A DNA stretch of 64,000 bases, taken from assembly GCF_010183535.1 (NCBI RefSeq), contig NC_071331.1, forward strand, positions 23,250,001 through 23,314,000, in the 5' to 3' direction. This document shows positions 45,268 through 57,573 of the stretch, piece after piece (positions within the stretch are counted from its first letter, which is position 1; every line of letters starts with the position of its first letter). The translations under genes and the position numbers were made by a program. This DNA comes from Caenorhabditis remanei. Lineage: Eukaryota > Nematoda > Chromadorea > Rhabditida > Rhabditidae. The notes under the pieces were generated by a model, which was not told the origin of the DNA, searched no databases, and worked only from the letters and a program-made list of their open reading frames with translations.

Positions 45268-47695
45268 ACAATTTCAATGAATTGTAAACGCTTTTGAAAT
45301 AAATAAAAAATAAATTACTGTAATACATTTTTCTGAAAAAGTGAGATAACTTATAGGTAGTGATCCAACGATGTAATTTTATAGTTTGTCTTGAGTACAT
45401 TATTGTAACAAATAGTGCAACTAATCACGGTTATCACAATGTCTGTCAATATTTTTTTCCGTTTCAAAAATTTCTTAAATTTCTTGAATTTTCCACAAAA
45501 TCCAGTAACATATTTCAGTTTTAAAGATAAAGAACGTTTCAAATTGCACAGAAGACTTCTATCGGTGCGCCCGAAATAGAATGAATAACAGGTTATGGTC
45601 AAACTATCAATTTTATATTTGTTGTTTGAAACAGTAAAGATTTTCTAGATGAAAATACAACGAACCAACAAATTGGAGGAAATTTGAATTTTTATTTTGC
45701 GAAATTTTGAAACTGTGAACTTTATGATCACTTTAATTTTAATGTTCACTGTTACAAAATGAATGTTAATAATAGTACCACAGATTTCTTTAATATAATT
45801 TTTGTTTCATTGTCTTATAATTTCTGTCCCATATGTACTTATTAGATTGAAGCTATTATTCCATTGATAGAGGAAATAGAAACGTTGATAATTTTTTTGA
45901 ATATCATGATTGGCCTGGTATGTTCTTAACACAAAATTGCGAAAAAATTGAAACAGTGATAATTGATTTTTTTTTCTCGATTCAAAAATATCTTTTCATC
46001 TCATAAACTGAATAGCTAGGACATGTCTCTTAAATTCATGAATTTATGTTTTCAAGATTTTTGTTGTTTAGAAAAACAAACACATTCAATAATTTTGGTT
46101 AATTCTATTTTTCTGAATTTGGAAACTGCGAAAGTTAAGGAAAATACTTTAACAAATAACAGTTGTAAGATATTTAAATATTGGCTTCATTTGAAACAGT
46201 GAAAATTATTCGAATTATTCGGTGCATGTCAGAAAAGTCTTTTTTCATGCGATTTTTTCCTTTAAATGTCAAATGAATTCACTGCCACCAACGAGTTGAT
46301 GGAAAACCAATTTTTGAAACAGTAAGTCTTTTCATCAAGATGTTAGTTATATACACAATGTCTCCACCAAAAACCACGAACTCATCGTTGGCTGAAATAT
46401 TATTTTATATGTAAATAAATTTTCAAACAGTAATTTCACCAAAAGAATTGTTGTTGTTTCTTAAAAACGGAAAACTAGAATACAATATGACCAAGCATCT
46501 ACGATTTTATTTCAGAATTGATATTATTGAGCGCGTTTTACAACCGCGCTCTACCGAAACCGCAGAAAATTGTGTGCGAAATTGAGAGACTCAGAGAAAA
46601 AGAGACATTTCTCACCACCAACCGCTAACTATTTCCGACATAAACTTCCAACTTTAACATTAAATGTTGAAACAGTAGAATTTTTTGTTAATTAGCATAA
46701 TAATGGTTGCTTGCAAACCGGGCGTAACTCTCTTCAAATTGAGTATTATAAGGTGAAAAATATACCAAATTGTAGATCCCGACGAGTTCTATGAGTCTGA
46801 TATAATACAGGTTGGAAATAAAAACTGAACTGATTTATCATTCGAAAATCAAAATTGAAAAATTATGCGTTTTTATCAATTCTTATTGTTACAACTCACT
46901 CAAAATTTTGACTCACTCAAAACAAAGCAGAACTGATTTATCATTTGAAAGTCAAATATTAATTTGGAAATTTTGAAACAGTAATTTTTTGTTATTTTCA
47001 GATTATTCCAACAATGAAGAACTGCATGAAGAACTGCGGCTCTTGACCGTACTTTAGCCATGAAAAAGTTTTATACTACGGTAGTCGCGTCGAGACCCAC
47101 TCCGCGTCCCCAGGCCGAACTTTGAGCGAGTGGTCAGCCACCGGCGGATGGGTAATAAGTCACATTCATTCATGCTTGCAAACAGGTGTGTAACTTGCTT
47201 AAAATTCAAAATTATGTATGATCTTAAAAATTTACCAACCAAAATGTAGATCTCGACGAGATCTATATATGTGACCTTCCACGGGACAGATGACAATTCG
47301 TTAATGTGCAGCGGGCCGGGCTGGAATAGCTTATTCGACTATATTCACGTTCTTTCCACACATTTTTTTCCGACACAAACACTTTTTTTAAAAGAAAAAC
47401 CAAAAAACTAGTTTCGTTCGTTTCTAGCGGACGGATAGATGCAAGTTTCCGTATTCAAATCTCAGTCGGTAAATATGGAACAGAGTTCGACGGTAGGGCT
47501 TGAAATGGGACGCGGTGGGAACCTATATTCTTGAAAAAATTAAGAAAATCGGAACTTTTTTCAATTCCAGGGAATCTTTATGGTCGAAAAAACGTCTCAA
47601 ATCAAATTTGATTGAAATAATTTGAATTTCGAAACAGCAAAATTATTTACTGTTTCAGAAATATCCAATGTCAGTCTGTGGAATTTATTTTTTAA

Positions 47696-47716
47696 TGATT
47701 GTTTATTTAATTAGCC
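47696..47716 (+). ncRNA. Candidate 21U-RNA locus
   Basis: The core is at 47650-47657. TAAT at 47693-47696 gives a T 42.5 nt from the core centre. Confidence 0.6.
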
Positions 47717-48058
47717 TGATATGCAGTTCTTCATTGTTGGAATAATCTGAAAATAACAAAAAATTACTGTTACAAAATTTCCAATTTAATATTTGATTTT
47801 TTTAAAATAAATCAGTACAGGGTCTATTCCCATTTATTAATTAAGGGAACAGAAAGTTTTCAAAGTTTTTTTTTCAAAACAGTAAAAATGTGTCTGGAGC
47901 TATATAATCTAAGCCAATTGACAAATTTTAAAACAATTTCCATTTGAAACAGTAAAAAAAAACGATTTTTTAACGTTTTCACGCCAGAAAAGTCCAGAAT
48001 TTTAAAAAATCTTTCAATATTTCATAACCAATATCATTTCTCATTTCCAATTTTTCCA

Positions 48059-51000
48059 ATGTCCACTTTCTGCGTGGAATTCCATCCTTCCAAAGAGGAA
48101 ATCTTCCAGAAGAGTGATGATGAATGTCGTGAGCACGCTGAACTCTTTAGGTACCTCCTAAAATTACAGTAACCCTAAACCACGCCCCTTTATTGCAGAG
48201 CCGTCGGAGGTGTCTACTTTGATGCGGACTTCCTGCCCAACGCGAAATCTCTCGGAAAAATTATAACCGATTTGGGGAAAGCGGATTTCGAGAATTTGAA
48301 TGACCCGTGGTACCCGCCGAGTCGATTCTATAAAAATGGTTGGAGTGTCTATGACAATGCATGGCCATTCCACGTGACACAGGGACGGTTGGGCGACTGT
48401 TGGCTGGTGGCGGCGATAATGTGTTTGGCGAGAAGAAAAGACCTGTTGGAACATATTCTGCCGGAGAAAGAGTATACGAGGGACTGTGGTATTGTGCAGG
48501 TTCGGTGAGTACAGATTTTCGGAATTTTTTTTCCGAAAAAAAAAGAAAAAAAACTGAGGAAGGTCACGTTCATAGGGATGAATTAAACTGAATTTTTATA
48601 ATTTTCACGAAATTTCCAAAAGTAATAGGGAAAGCCTCCAGGTAACCGTGGAGTTATGAGTCGTGCCCTATATCATTGGAAAGCTGAGAAAACGCTGATT
48701 CCAAATATATATTCGGTTTTTCCCTCGAGGCCTGGTATTCGAGAAATATGAGGTCAAAGTTCAAAAAATTGCAAAAAAATTTACATTTTTCACAACTTTG
48801 ACCTAGTTTTTCTTGAATACTAGGCCTCAAGGGCAAAAACAGAAAAAAACTATCTGAAAAATTAGCTTTTCTTCGGCAAAAATCTTGAATTTGTATGAAA
48901 ACTGTGCGTTTTTTTCAAAACAGAATACCAGAAACTTGTTTTTGAATACAAAATTAGAAAAAATGAGAGGAAAAATCGAAAAATCACTATTGTTGTTACT
49001 GAATTTTTGAAAATTTCAAGTTTTTCGGAGCGCGTTTTTTTTAAACATAATCAATGGACATTGCTTAAAATTGGAAAAATCTTTTTCTGACAGATAATTC
49101 ACATTTTAACAACATTTTGAGCACCGAATTTACGTCTTTTAGTTGAAATGGATCGGTATGGTAAAGCGAAAATGGCTCATATCAGAAAACAGTTTTCCTT
49201 GAAATTTCTAAAGTATTGAGGGTCATATTTACTTTTATCAAACATTTTTCATTTTTTATTTTCAGACTATTCGTCGACGGAAAATGGGAGGTCATAAAAA
49301 TCGATTATCACATCCCGCAAGACGACGGACGTATGCGTTTTTTAAGAAATTCGACGAACCAATTATGGGCGGCGCTTATCGAAAAAGCGTATGCGAAGGT
49401 ACTCGGCACGTATGGACACCTCGTTGGCGGTCATTCGAATAATGCGTTTCGAGTTTTCACCGGGAGTCATGGAAGACGGATTCCGTTTACGAAGGATGCG
49501 GATCCGGATAAGATGTGGGAGGACTTCATTCGATATTAGTTAGTTTTTTCTTATCCGGAAGTCGGAGGTCGAAAGTCGGAAGTGAAAATGCCTGGAAGTC
49601 GGAAGTGATTTTCTTTATCCGGAAGTCGGAAGTCGGAAGTGAAAATTTCATATCCGGAAGAAAAGAACGTAAAACTCGCGAAAATTAGTGGAAAAATGGT
49701 TTTTGGCTGAAGAAATGCCTATTTTCTGTCCCTTTAGACCATTTTTCCATGTTTTTCTGCGAATTTCGGAAGTCGGAAGTCGGAATTCCTGACAACACTG
49801 ACTAGTATCGTTAGTCAACACACTGAAATTTCCGAAATTTCGATTGTTGAGCGGAATTCCGCTTTCCGCCTCCGCCGTTCCGCCTAGAGGATATCAGCTT
49901 GAAAATTTTTTGCTTGCCTACTCGAATTAACTGATTTTAAACGGAATTTAACAGAAATTTGAAAAAATAAGGCTTCTAAAAAACGGCATTCCGCCTTTTT
50001 CCATTTCAAAAATTGCATTCCGCTCAACTCTGATCTCAGTCCTTTCCGTTCTCCATAAATTGAATTTGAAAATTTCCGAATACCACACTTTTTTGGCCCC
50101 AGAGTTGCGCGGAATTCCGACTTCCGTTTTAGAAGAAAATCGATTCCCATAAAGTTTTGCTGCATTTTCTCCAGCTCCTCGAACTCCCTAATGGCCGCTG
50201 CGACACCAAATTTCGAGAAGGACTCAGAAGGTGAGAAGCTTTATGAAAACGTTGGAATCGACAATAACCACGCCTACCCGATGCTCGATTTCCAAGAGAT
50301 CGACGGTGGCCGTCACCGTCTAATTCAGTTGGGATGCTCGAATTCCGAGAGGTGGAAAGGCAAGTGGTCCGATCTTCCGGCATATCCTAATGGTAAGTCG
50401 GAATCCAGAATCGGAATTCCGGAATTTTGGAACCGGAAAGACATTTTTCAATTTCCGGAATTCGGAACCGGAATAAAGTTGTTCACTTACTCGAATTCGA
50501 TATACGGAACCGGAATGAAAAAAATCGGAATCCGGGATCCGGAATTCGGAACCGGAACACAATTTTCAAAATTCGGAATCCGGTATAAAATTTATCAATT
50601 TCCGGAATCCAAAATTTGCAACCGGAATAAAAAATTTTATTTTCTGGAAACCGGTATTCGGAACGGAACAAAATTTTCAAAACTCGGTTTTCCGGATTTT
50701 CCGGAATCCGGAATCCGGAACCGGAATGAAAAAAAACCGGAGTTCTGAAATTTCGGAATTCGGAATCCGGAATAAAATTTTTATTATTCGGAATCCGGAA
50801 CCGAAATGGAAGAAAAACTCGGAAATTCGGAATCAGGAATTTTGGAATTCGGAACTTCGGAATTTCGCAACTGTAATGTAAAAAAAACCGGGGCTTAAAG
50901 TGCATTTTCGGGAATTCCGAAATCCGGAATTTTAAAAAACTTGGAATTCCGGGATTCAGTAACTTCGGAATAAACTTTTTCATTTTCCGGGATCCGGTCC

Positions 51001-54000
51001 GGAATCCGGAAGCGGAATGAGAAATACTCGGAATTCCGGAACCGGATCATGAACAAAATTTTTCATTTTCCGGATTTCGGCACCGGAATGAAATTTTCAA
51101 AATCCAGAGTCCGGAATTCGGAACTGGAATGAAAAAAACCCCGGAATTCCGGAATTTTTTTAAAACCCCGGAATTCCGGATTTTCCGGAATCCGGAACCG
51201 GAACAAAATTTTCAAAACTAGGAATTCCGGAATCCTGAGTACAGTAATTCGGAATTTTGGAATCCGGAATTTCGGAACCGTAACGTAAAAAACCCGGAAT
51301 CTATCCAAAATCCGGAAAAGGAACAAAAAAAAACGGAATTCCGGAATTCCGGAATTCTTTTCCTCTCCAGACGTCACTCACACCTTCACTGACGCCGAGC
51401 GCGCGGCGTGCGAGAAAAAAATGTTCTGGATCGAGATCACTGACTTCCTCCAATACTTTCACTGCCTCTACGTTTGTGAGTATCGATTGAAGTGGGCGGA
51501 GCAATGTTTCACACAGCATATTCACAGGCAACCCGACGATGAGACACAGTAAGCGAAAAGAAAAAAAAAATTGAGAAATTTTTTTTTTCGAAATTTTTGA
51601 AATTCCAGAATCCTAAAAATGATTGTCAGGGAGCGACAGGAATTTGTTATTGAGGTTGGACGACGACAAGATGATCATGGGAAAGTAAGCTCCGCCCACT
51701 ATTGACCCTTAGCTCCGCCCACTATTGACCCTTAGCTCCGCCCACTATTGACCCTTAGCTCCGCCCACTATTGACCCTAAGCTCCGCCCACTTTCACACC
51801 TAGCCCCGCCCACTTTTAGGCCTAGGCTCCGCCCACTTTTGACCCTAAGCCTAAGTTCCGCCTATTTTGAGCCTAAGCTCCGCCCATTTTTACCCTAAGC
51901 CTAAGTTCCGCCCACTTTTCAGCCTAAGCCTAAACTCCGCCCATTTTTGACCCTAAGCCTGAGTTCCGCCTATTTTTAAGCCTAAGCCTAAGTTCCACCC
52001 ACTTTTAAGCCTAAGCTCCGCCTATTTTTTGGCACTAAGCTCCGCCCCTTTTTAAACCAAAGCTCCGCCCACTTTTGACCCTAGGCTCCGCCTACTTAAA
52101 GGATAAGGCTAAGCTCCGCCCATTTTCAGCACACCCTATTCCTGAATATCCACAAATCGACGGGTGACAATAAATGTGGAGAATTATTGCTGACATTCAA
52201 TGAATATTCTGATAGAATCTCGACTGAACAATTCTATTTGGACCCGGGCACCTATTTTGTCGTTTTTTACAACTATCCGGTTTACGATCAACTCGAAATT
52301 GTGATATTAGACTGGGTTGTCAGAAGGTGAGCTTTTTTTTTCGAAAAATTCTGAAAATTTGGAATATATTGGTCAATTTTTACCCAAATTTTTTTTTGAA
52401 ACTTTAATTTTCGAAATCAGCGTGTCGAGACCTTTCAAATGAGTATAATCATGCCTATATTTGAAGTACTTTCAAAATTTCACCCCTAAAACGAAAATCG
52501 TGGTGAGACCCAAACCTAAATACCCACACTAATATTTGGGTACAGTACCAGAGTTGCATGGAATTCCGACTTCCGACTTCCGACTTGCGACTTCCGGGCA
52601 TTTTTATCATTCCGACTTCCGGATAAGAAAAATCACTTCCGACTTTCGACTTCCGACTTCCGGATAAGGAAATTTACTTCCGACTTCCGACATTCCATAA
52701 CTTATGATCTTTTCTCTTGAAGTTTTTGAATATTTGCGAAAAAATCTAATTCCGACTTCCGACTTCCGACTTCCGGATAAGAAATTTTCACTTCCATGCA
52801 ACTCTGCAGTACACCTAGATTCGAAAAATTCTGAAAACTTGGGTCTCACCACGACTTTAAAGGCGCAGGGCAATTTTTTTAGAATTTGTCGAAAATAGGT
52901 TCATTTAAAAGGTCTTAACGCGCTGAAATTGAAAATTTAAGTTTCAAAAAAAATTGAGTTAAAACACACGAGATATAGCAGTTATTCGATTTTTCGATTT
53001 TTTGAAATTTTTCGAAAATCTGGAACTTTGCTGTATTTTAACCGTTTGTGCTGATTTTAGACTCAAAAAACAGGAAAAAATAAGAAAAATCAATAAAAAT
53101 CAAACGCCAACTTTAATTTCGTTAGAAAAAAGGTTTAGATTCGAAAAATTCAAAAAACTTGGGTCTCACCACGACTTTAAAGGCGCATAGGGGAAATTTT
53201 TTAATTTGTAGAAAATAGGTCATGCATATACTCATTTAAAAGGTTTTAACGCGCTGAATTCGAAAATTTTAGTTTCAAAAAATTTCGAGCTAAAACTAAC
53301 GAGATATAGCAGCTTTTCAATTTTTCGATCTTTTCGAAATTTTTCTAAAATCTCTAACTTTTTGATTTTCCAACCAATCTTGCTGATTTTATGCTTAAAT
53401 TATCTAGAATCCATCAGTCTACCATAAAAAATACAAATAACTTTTTTCTGCCAGCCCAAAACCATTCGACACTACCGTATCCCTGGATTTCGTCGCTTTT
53501 CCGTTCTCCACTCTTATCGATAGTGTGCAACAAGTGATACTGAAATATGGAAACGTTGAGAAACGAGAAGAGGACACTATTGTGATCTACAACTGGAAAA
53601 ATGCGGAATGTTGTCTGATTTTGGTGGAGAATTTGATGAAATGGACACATGTTAGAGTGAAGTGAGTAGTTTTTTTTATGGAAAAATATTTTTTGAAAAA
53701 GAATTTTTTCATTTTTTTTTCAGACAAATTTTTGCATGATTTTCAGCGTCAATAACATGTCAAACTCTGAAAGCCTTGATTACTGGACACTGAAAGATAA
53801 AGAGAGATGGTGGCCGGTACCGCCATTATCGAAATGCATTGTCGCCTATTTTCAGAATAGAAAAGTCGGTTTGCCGGCTGGTCACGTAAAAATTGAGGTT
53901 GGATTTCCTGTTTTTTGAGTCTAAAATCAGCAGAATCGGTTACAAAATGGCAGAGTTACAGATTTTCGAAAAGTTTCGAAAATTTGAAACTAGAATTTTC

Positions 54001-54397
54001 GAATTCAGCGCGTTAAGACCTTTCAAATGAGCCTATTTTCGACAAATTTCGAAAAATTGCCATGCGCCTTTAAAGTCGTGGTGATGAGACCCAAGTTTTC
54101 CAAATTTTTCAAATCTAGAAATGACTAGAAGCTCACAGTGTACTGTAACTAAATATCAGTGGGGAATTTTGGGTCTCACCACGATTTTCGTTTTAGGGTT
54201 GAAATTTTGAAATTACCAAAATTTAGGCATGATAAAGGTCTCGACACGGTTTTTGAAAATTCTAAATAAAAAATAATCACATTCGTTTAAATTTTAAACT
54301 TTTTAAGTACCAAAACAGTTCGTGGATCTTCGGGCCATTCGATCGGAAAGAATCGGAAACAATCAAATGTGAACTGCAAACTGTGATAACTGTTTAA
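48059..54397 (+). CDS. Calpain-like protein lacking the canonical catalytic Asn
   Basis: Ten exons join in frame to 595 residues: 48059-48150, 48199-48504, 49266-49538, 50175-50392, 51371-51548, 51609-51684, 52130-52326, 53455-53661, 53747-53897, 54308-54397. The calpain protease core is clear: WPFHVTQGRLGDCWLVAA with Cys98, LWAALIEKAYAKVLGTYGHL, then NNHAYPMLD with His256. The usual LIRLRNPWGE segment instead reads LIQLGCSNSERWKGKWSD, so the catalytic Asn position appears to be Cys. Two beta-rich C2/domain III-like regions follow (IHKSTGDNKCGELLLTFNE, then VHVRVN-type strands), with no EF-hand domain. Calpains are cytosolic Ca-dependent cysteine proteases; this one may be weakly active or a pseudoprotease. 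Exon 3 ends at a GTTAGT donor just inside TAT TAG; if unspliced there, the product would stop at residue 224. Introns carry minisatellites and no exact piRNA core. Confidence 0.8.
49556..49790. repeat. GGAAGTC short tandem repeat in calpain intron 3
   Basis: Runs of ggaagtcggaagtcggaagt alternate with unique AT-rich sequence. The inverse form (gacttccgacttcc) returns in intron 7 at 52560-52800. Confidence 0.7.
49843..50032. mobile_element. Miniature element with GTTGAGCGGAATTCCG / CGCTCAACTCTG ends
   Basis: The right end matches the hAT-type element at 4460-4898 and the interior again carries ccgcctttc-type sequence. It lies in calpain intron 3. Confidence 0.5.
50393..51365. repeat. CCGGAAT/GGAATTC minisatellite filling calpain intron 4
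   Basis: About 970 bp of variable short units such as ccggaatccggaaccggaat make almost the whole intron. Several long open frames on both strands (isoleucine/proline/arginine-rich) are artefacts of the repeat. Confidence 0.85.
51688..52124. repeat. CTCCGCCCACTTTTGACCCTAAG minisatellite in calpain intron 6
   Basis: About 18 to 20 variable units of roughly 23 bp, with the first four nearly identical. The unit strand is sense to the gene. No interspersed unique spacers are present, so it is not CRISPR-like. Confidence 0.85.
52390..54250. repeat. Dispersed inverted repeat units in calpain introns 7 to 9
   Basis: Units sharing gggtctcaccacgactttaa and aaggtcttaacgcgctga recur at about 52400-52550, 52820-52960, 53110-53290 and 53960-54250, in both orientations. 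They explain most of the non-coding sequence of these introns outside the 52549-52806 element. Confidence 0.6.
52549..52806. mobile_element. Miniature element with CAGAGTTGCATG ends in calpain intron 7
   Basis: The left end is cagagttgcatgg and the right end ccatgcaactctg. The interior is gacttccgacttcc repeats. cagtac occurs beside both ends, but not as a clean 8-bp duplication. Confidence 0.55.
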
Positions 54398-54956
54398 CTG
54401 ATTTTATTGAAATAAAATGTATCAATGGGTATTGGGTTACTGTAACATACCATTTTTCTGAAATTTTATGAGGAGGCACGTTGTAAATACGGTGTATGCA
54501 GAATGATATTTAATAAAGAAATGAAAAAATTCAGAAAGTGAAATATATCGGAATACCATTGCAAAATTCAAAATTAGATCAAAATGGATTTTTTGTGAAA
54601 CAGAACAAAAAAAATAGTATTAGGCAACTGAGAATCTTGAGGCCTTATTTTTTTCAAGTTATGATGTATTGATCAAATTTAAATATATTTGAAATTACAT
54701 TTACTAAAATTTTGAAACAGAAAAAAATTGAACTCAGACTTTCCTCGAAACAGAGGAATAATTGATATCCAAGCGGTACAATTTCATTTTTTTTTCGAAA
54801 ATTTTAATTAAAATGCCTTGTAAACTCAAAACTTGTCTTACAGACAAACTTTTTATTGCTGTTTCAGAATTTCCTTTGATTTTCACATTGAAAAAAGAAA
54901 TTTTTGATAATTGGAAAGACCTTTCTTTGCTCTATTTTATTGTTTTAGTTATCTGG

Positions 54957-55028
54957 CAGAGTTGCGCGGATATCCGACTTCCGACTTCCGACTTCCGTTT
55001 TTGAAAAAATCAGTTACGCGCAACTCTG
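54957..55028. mobile_element. 72-bp hAT-type miniature element
   Basis: Ends CAGAGTTGCGCG and CGCGCAACTCTG are perfect 12-bp inverted repeats around gacttccgacttccg. The flanks ttatctgg and ttatctga match at 7 of 8 bases, an 8-bp target duplication with one change. Confidence 0.75.
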
Positions 55029-56021
55029 TTATCTGATATAGAAATGAAAATTAGGAATGAACAATGATAAATGATTTATTCGATCAACTGTCCACAATTG
55101 TTTCCGTCTAACATCAATATTTTTTGTAACAGTGAACAAATTAAATTTCCAAAAAGAGCCGTAAATCAGAACCGCTCATAGATTATAACTCGGGCGGCTT
55201 TGATTCGCTGGTTCTTATGCCTTTTCTAACATAAAATCAAGTCACATTCAATAAGCAAGCGCGTCCAGAGGCGCGACAGTTTCCATAAAACAGTAAGGAA
55301 TAACAAAATGAGAAAATCGGAACAACTGAAAAATATACAGCTATTTTGAGATCTTTTATTTTTGAAACAGAAATTTTTGACAAAATTATTATTATTATTT
55401 TATGCCCGTCAAAAACAAACAGCTAGGCGACTGAAAATGTTTGAAAGAGTGACATTTTATTAGAAATGTTTTTAAAAAATGGAGAATGCTTTCCAACACC
55501 TGCGAAACATTGATTAGTCAATTAACAATTTGTTGGTTGTTTTGTAACTTTGTGAAACGGTGAAACTTATTCATTGATCTGTTTCGTTTACCAACTACAT
55601 AACACAATTTTCAAAATAATCATGTAAATGTTCCAAATTTCGTCCATACCTAAATAGTGAATTGACGACAACGAAACCATTACTGAATCAGAAAAATAAA
55701 AACCGCATTTCGAGTTTTTCCGAAACAGTAACAATTGTTTTTTTTTACAAAAATGTAGTTTTAATATCATGGGATAACTTCAAAAGGCAATTATAATATT
55801 ATATAATGATTTTTATATTAGCTATCTGATTTGTTTGAAACAGTGTGTTTTGCTGCTAACAGGAATTAGAATTTGAGATATATATATATATATATAACTA
55901 TAACTGTACCGTGAACCGTACAATCATTGTGAGAATCTATTATTTGAAACTTTGAAACCGTAAAAAGTGATTAAAATAATATAGAAGGATCAGAGAGACA
56001 AGATATAAAAAATTTGAAACA

Positions 56022-56174
56022 TTATTAGCTTTGCACAGATCTTACAACTGCGCTCCACCGAAATGCCTTCGTCTCTTTTTCTCTGAGTCTCTCAATTTCG
56101 CACACTATTTTCTTCGGTTTCAATAGAGCGCGGTTTCGGTAGAGCGCGGTTGTGAAAGACGTGCCGTGTAAATA
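56022..56174. mobile_element. TTAGC-type MITE
   Basis: It has the same arms as 21132-21271 (gcgctccaccgaaa, then gtttcggtagagcgcgg), with a short local duplication of tagagcgcggtt at the right arm. Confidence 0.65.
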
Positions 56175-56774
56175 TATAAAATCCACTAGTCCTCAATTCA
56201 AGTTTGGCTGGTTTTGATCCAGCCACAGTTTTAATTAAGGAAATTTAATTAAAGACACAAAAAACGATAATTTTTCAAAACAGTGAAAATTCTTTTATGT
56301 CCATATTTCTGGGATTATACGCATTAATACTCAAAATTGTTTTGAGCCTATAATTTATCAACTGTCGTATTCCATTGAAACTTCTGATCGATTCTAGCCG
56401 GTGTCTGTCCATTGAAACTTCTGATCGATTCTAGCCGGTGGAATTCCAGCCAAATTTCAGCAAAAACCGCGGTGGTGACTTATTTCTTCAATAAATTTTA
56501 ATTTTGAAACAGATAAAATTCTAATTTACCGAGACAATATCTTATATAATACATTTTCTGATTCAGAGAATTTTTAATTTTTAAGGAAAAAATGAATCAT
56601 TTGATCGTTTACCGCAAATATGTATGACATTTTGAAACATTGTATTGAAAAAAACATAGACGGATTTTTTTTAAATATTTAATATTAAAATTCCTTCAAA
56701 AAATAAACGGCAACGAATATGATTCCCCATACGGTTTTGCAGTTACGTTACGTTTGAAACAGGAAAATAACCTA

Positions 56775-57117
56775 ACTTGTCAACCGGGCCGGCTCGTAAC
56801 TCGCGTCAAACTCAATATAACGAGCTGAAAAATATACCAAAATGTAGATCTTGACGAGTTCTATGCCCGTGACCCACTACGGGCCGGATGCCTATTCGTT
56901 AATGTGCCGCGGGCCGGGAAAAAATGGCTTTTTTGGCAATTTTCGCGTTTTTGGCACTTTTTCCCGGCCCGCGGCACATTAACGAATAGAGATCCGGCCC
57001 GTAGTAGGTCACGGACATAGAACTCGTCGAGATCTTCATTTTGGTATATTTTTCTGCTCATAATATTCATTTCGACGCGAGTTACGAGCCGGCCCGTGTC
57101 GGCCCGTGTTGACAAGT
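56775..57117. mobile_element. ACTTGTCAACCGGG palindromic MITE
   Basis: Ends acttgtcaaccgggccgg and complement. The arms share gatcttgacgagttctatg and ccgggaaaaa with the 15870 family. The - strand open frame across it is a mirror artefact. Confidence 0.8.
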
Positions 57118-57141
57118 ATGAAAATAACAATATTGAGACTG

Positions 57142-57162
57142 ATTTTCCACAAAAAGTAGATA
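57142..57162 (-). ncRNA. Candidate 21U-RNA locus
   Basis: The - strand core is at 57201-57208. TATT on the - strand (57165 down to 57162) places the T exactly 42.5 nt away. Confidence 0.6.
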
Positions 57163-57573
57163 ATAAATAAAGTAGATACCATGATTTATTTGAAAACTAT
57201 TGAAACAGAAAACTTTTTTCTATTTTAATTTTGAATTCGCCTGAACCTTATTGTATACACCATCAAGTAGCAAATTAATGTTTTAAAATCTATATTTGCT
57301 GGAAATTGCATCAAAAACATGAAAAACGAAGAAAAATCTCAACTTCAATTAATAACCGAGTTTTTCAGCCGTAGCCTAGAAAACCAAATTTATTGGAAAA
57401 CTAGTCCCCGAGCTCAAAAAAGGTTCAAAAATGCCTAAAAATCACTCAAAATCACCGATGGTCGAGTTTTTTTGGGTTGTTTCAAGCCATTTTTTTATAT
57501 TTAGAAATGGAAAAAAAAAATTTTTTCCAAGAAAAACATAAAGTCTTTATTTAGCAATTACAAAATATAGTTT

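Larger units (their letters stand above)
44011..48058. promoter_or_regulatory. Intergenic piRNA block 6c
   Basis: CTGTTTCA starts at 44518 and 47650 (+). TGAAACAG starts at 44730, 45627, 45949, 46192, 46315, 46668, 46974 and 47945 (-). There is no supported protein gene. A strong - strand bias is visible between 44730 and 46981. The block holds MITE pieces at 44175, 45032, 46530, 46705 and 47176, and an inverted pair at 46920-47036 and 47718-47830. Confidence 0.75.
54398..57573. promoter_or_regulatory. Intergenic piRNA block 7
   Basis: CTGTTTCA starts at 54859 (+). TGAAACAG starts at 54596, 54713, 55363, 55836, 56515, 56755 and 57201 (-). There is no supported protein gene; a (TA)n tract lies at 55878-55896. 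From about 57300 the sequence turns into ctaggccacc-type dispersed repeats without cores. Confidence 0.75.

Noticed and set aside
50191..51377. Long open frames rich in I, P, R, E and G
   Set aside because: Only 50175-50392 is coding (calpain exon 4); the rest is the ccggaat minisatellite.
51688..52124. Regularly repeated 23-bp units as a possible CRISPR-like array
   Set aside because: Units are directly adjacent without unique spacers and the genome is eukaryotic.
56861..57130. 89-codon - strand open frame
   Set aside because: It lies wholly inside the palindromic MITE 56775-57117.
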